The notes under the pieces are model-generated. The model saw only the letters and a list, made by a program, of their open reading frames with translations, made no database searches and had not been told where the DNA came from. Source: Agrocybe praecox (lineage: Eukaryota > Basidiomycota > Agaricomycetes > Agaricales > Agrocybaceae). Taken from it: 17,829 bases of DNA. The position numbers and the translations under genes were made by a program. Positions 17,021 to 17,829 of the stretch are shown here, in pieces. The stretch covers positions 1 to 17,829 of the forward strand of contig CAXHKQ010000238.1 of NCBI GenBank assembly GCA_964017145.1. Direction: 5' to 3'. The number at the start of each line of letters is the position of its first letter. Positions within the stretch are counted from its first letter, which is position 1.

Positions 17021-17829
17021 GTCTAATCGCATAATAACACAGCAGTGAACACAAGTGAATCCAACCCCCCCTATATCGTTGCATCCTCCATATCTACATA
17101 AATATACACACACACAACACACAACGACTGTGCGCGAATACCGCCCATCCCCAAAGGACATTTGAGCGTGCGCGCTTGATCGTACGTGCACGATCGATGC
17201 GAAGCCAACTTATCCGGCGGGGATGTTTCCGATCCGAACACTCGGCAGTCTGTGTAATATATGGGCTTCAAGAAAATCAACGCTCAACGCAATCGTTGCA
17301 ACGCGGGAGCGCACCCGTTTAATGATACACTCTTAGTGCACGCTACGAACACGAGGCGTCCACGAGGCGTCCACGTCGTCGTCGTCGTCTTCGTCGTCGT
17401 CATTCACCGTGTTCGCCGTTCGGCCAAGGAATATAATTATAAATGCCTGTGTGCTGTGTTCGTGTGTGTATGCTTGTGTGTCGGTGCAATCGATTAGCAT
17501 ATCTGCGTGCAGTGCTGCGAGTGAATACATACACACACACGCGAAGACAAACTGCCCGCGGCAATGCGATGCGTTTTCGCGCATGCTCACACCAACACAC
17601 AGTGCCATGCGATGTGTTTTTAAGTGGTTTATTTAGGGCATCCGATCGCGCGCCTCGACCGCCCCAAAGCCTCGAGTGTTTTTTCGTTCAGTGGAGTTAT
17701 CGCTCAGCAGCACATACGAGAGACTGTTGTGGCTGTTATCAAGTCATTCGTGCGCGTGTTTGTGTGCTCTCGTGCGTGTTGCTTTTTGCATAGAGTTCGA
17801 ATGCGATATGCGCATGTCTAATTCACGCC

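Larger units (their letters stand above)
16215..17829 (+). other. Probable first intron, possibly with another 5' exon near the end
   Basis: Follows the donor at 16214. No acceptor plus coding frame is seen before the window ends, so the intron probably extends beyond 17829. It holds an old duplication (16619-16852), a (GT)n tract (16985-17020), an 11-bp tandem duplication of acgaggcgtcc (17351-17372) and a (GTC)n tract (17374-17400). The CpG-rich part from about 17120 could hold an alternative promoter or an exon, but no frame there is convincing. Confidence 0.4.

Noticed and set aside
17333..17608. Minus-strand frame with an aspartate-rich run
   Set aside because: The acidic run is the translation of the (GTC)n repeat; the rest is (CA)n-derived.
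1..17829. CRISPR array, bacterial operon or prophage
   Set aside because: No regularly spaced repeats and no prokaryotic gene structure; the sequence is eukaryotic.

Overview
The window looks like nuclear DNA of an insect, most likely a fly and tentatively a mosquito. There are no bacterial-style operons. CpG is not depleted, and CpG-rich islands with (CA)n and (GTC)n/(CAG)n simple repeats alternate with AT-rich stretches. Those AT-rich stretches are packed with small non-coding DNA transposons that have TA target duplications, and a tRNA-like SINE is present. Splice-donor-like sites (GGTAAGT, AGGTAAAG) are also present. No species can be named from the sequence alone.

Layout. 1-2513: mixed AT-rich DNA, one CpG-rich patch with triplet repeats (about 700-1200) and a perfect 83-bp tandem duplication (1505-1672). 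2514-4849: a three-level transposon nest (element A, interrupted by element B, interrupted by a long inverted-repeat element). 4850-5560: a CpG-rich island. 5560-7010: a short hairpin (5955-5993) and a second long inverted-repeat element (6122-6981). 7010-8343: a GC-rich patch, then AT-rich DNA. 8344-9197: element C. 9360-10230: a GT-rich patch and a small possible ORF. 10238-10722: a different TA-type MITE. 10791-11906: element D, split by a full-length SINE. 12110-13036: a CpG-rich island with a perfect 27-bp-stem hairpin. 13037-14908: a segment bounded by 16-bp hAT-like inverted ends, containing element E and a SINE fragment. 14909-16214: microsatellites, a TATA-less promoter candidate and the 5' end of a rightward gene. 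16215-17829: probably the first part of that gene's intron.

The only well-supported protein-coding material is at the right end. A GC3-rich open frame ends at a good splice donor at 16214. A second coding-like tract in another frame lies about 200 bp upstream, and the initiation codon is unresolved. I do not recognise the protein.

The most informative part of the window is the transposon stratigraphy. Five related copies (A-E) of one roughly 850-bp non-coding, TA-target, inverted-terminal-repeat family lie in 11.5 kb. Because the copies align to each other, they serve as built-in empty sites: they show where B, the SINE and a 111-bp insertion landed and what target duplications they made. 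No CRISPR, rRNA, operon or other prokaryotic system was seen.
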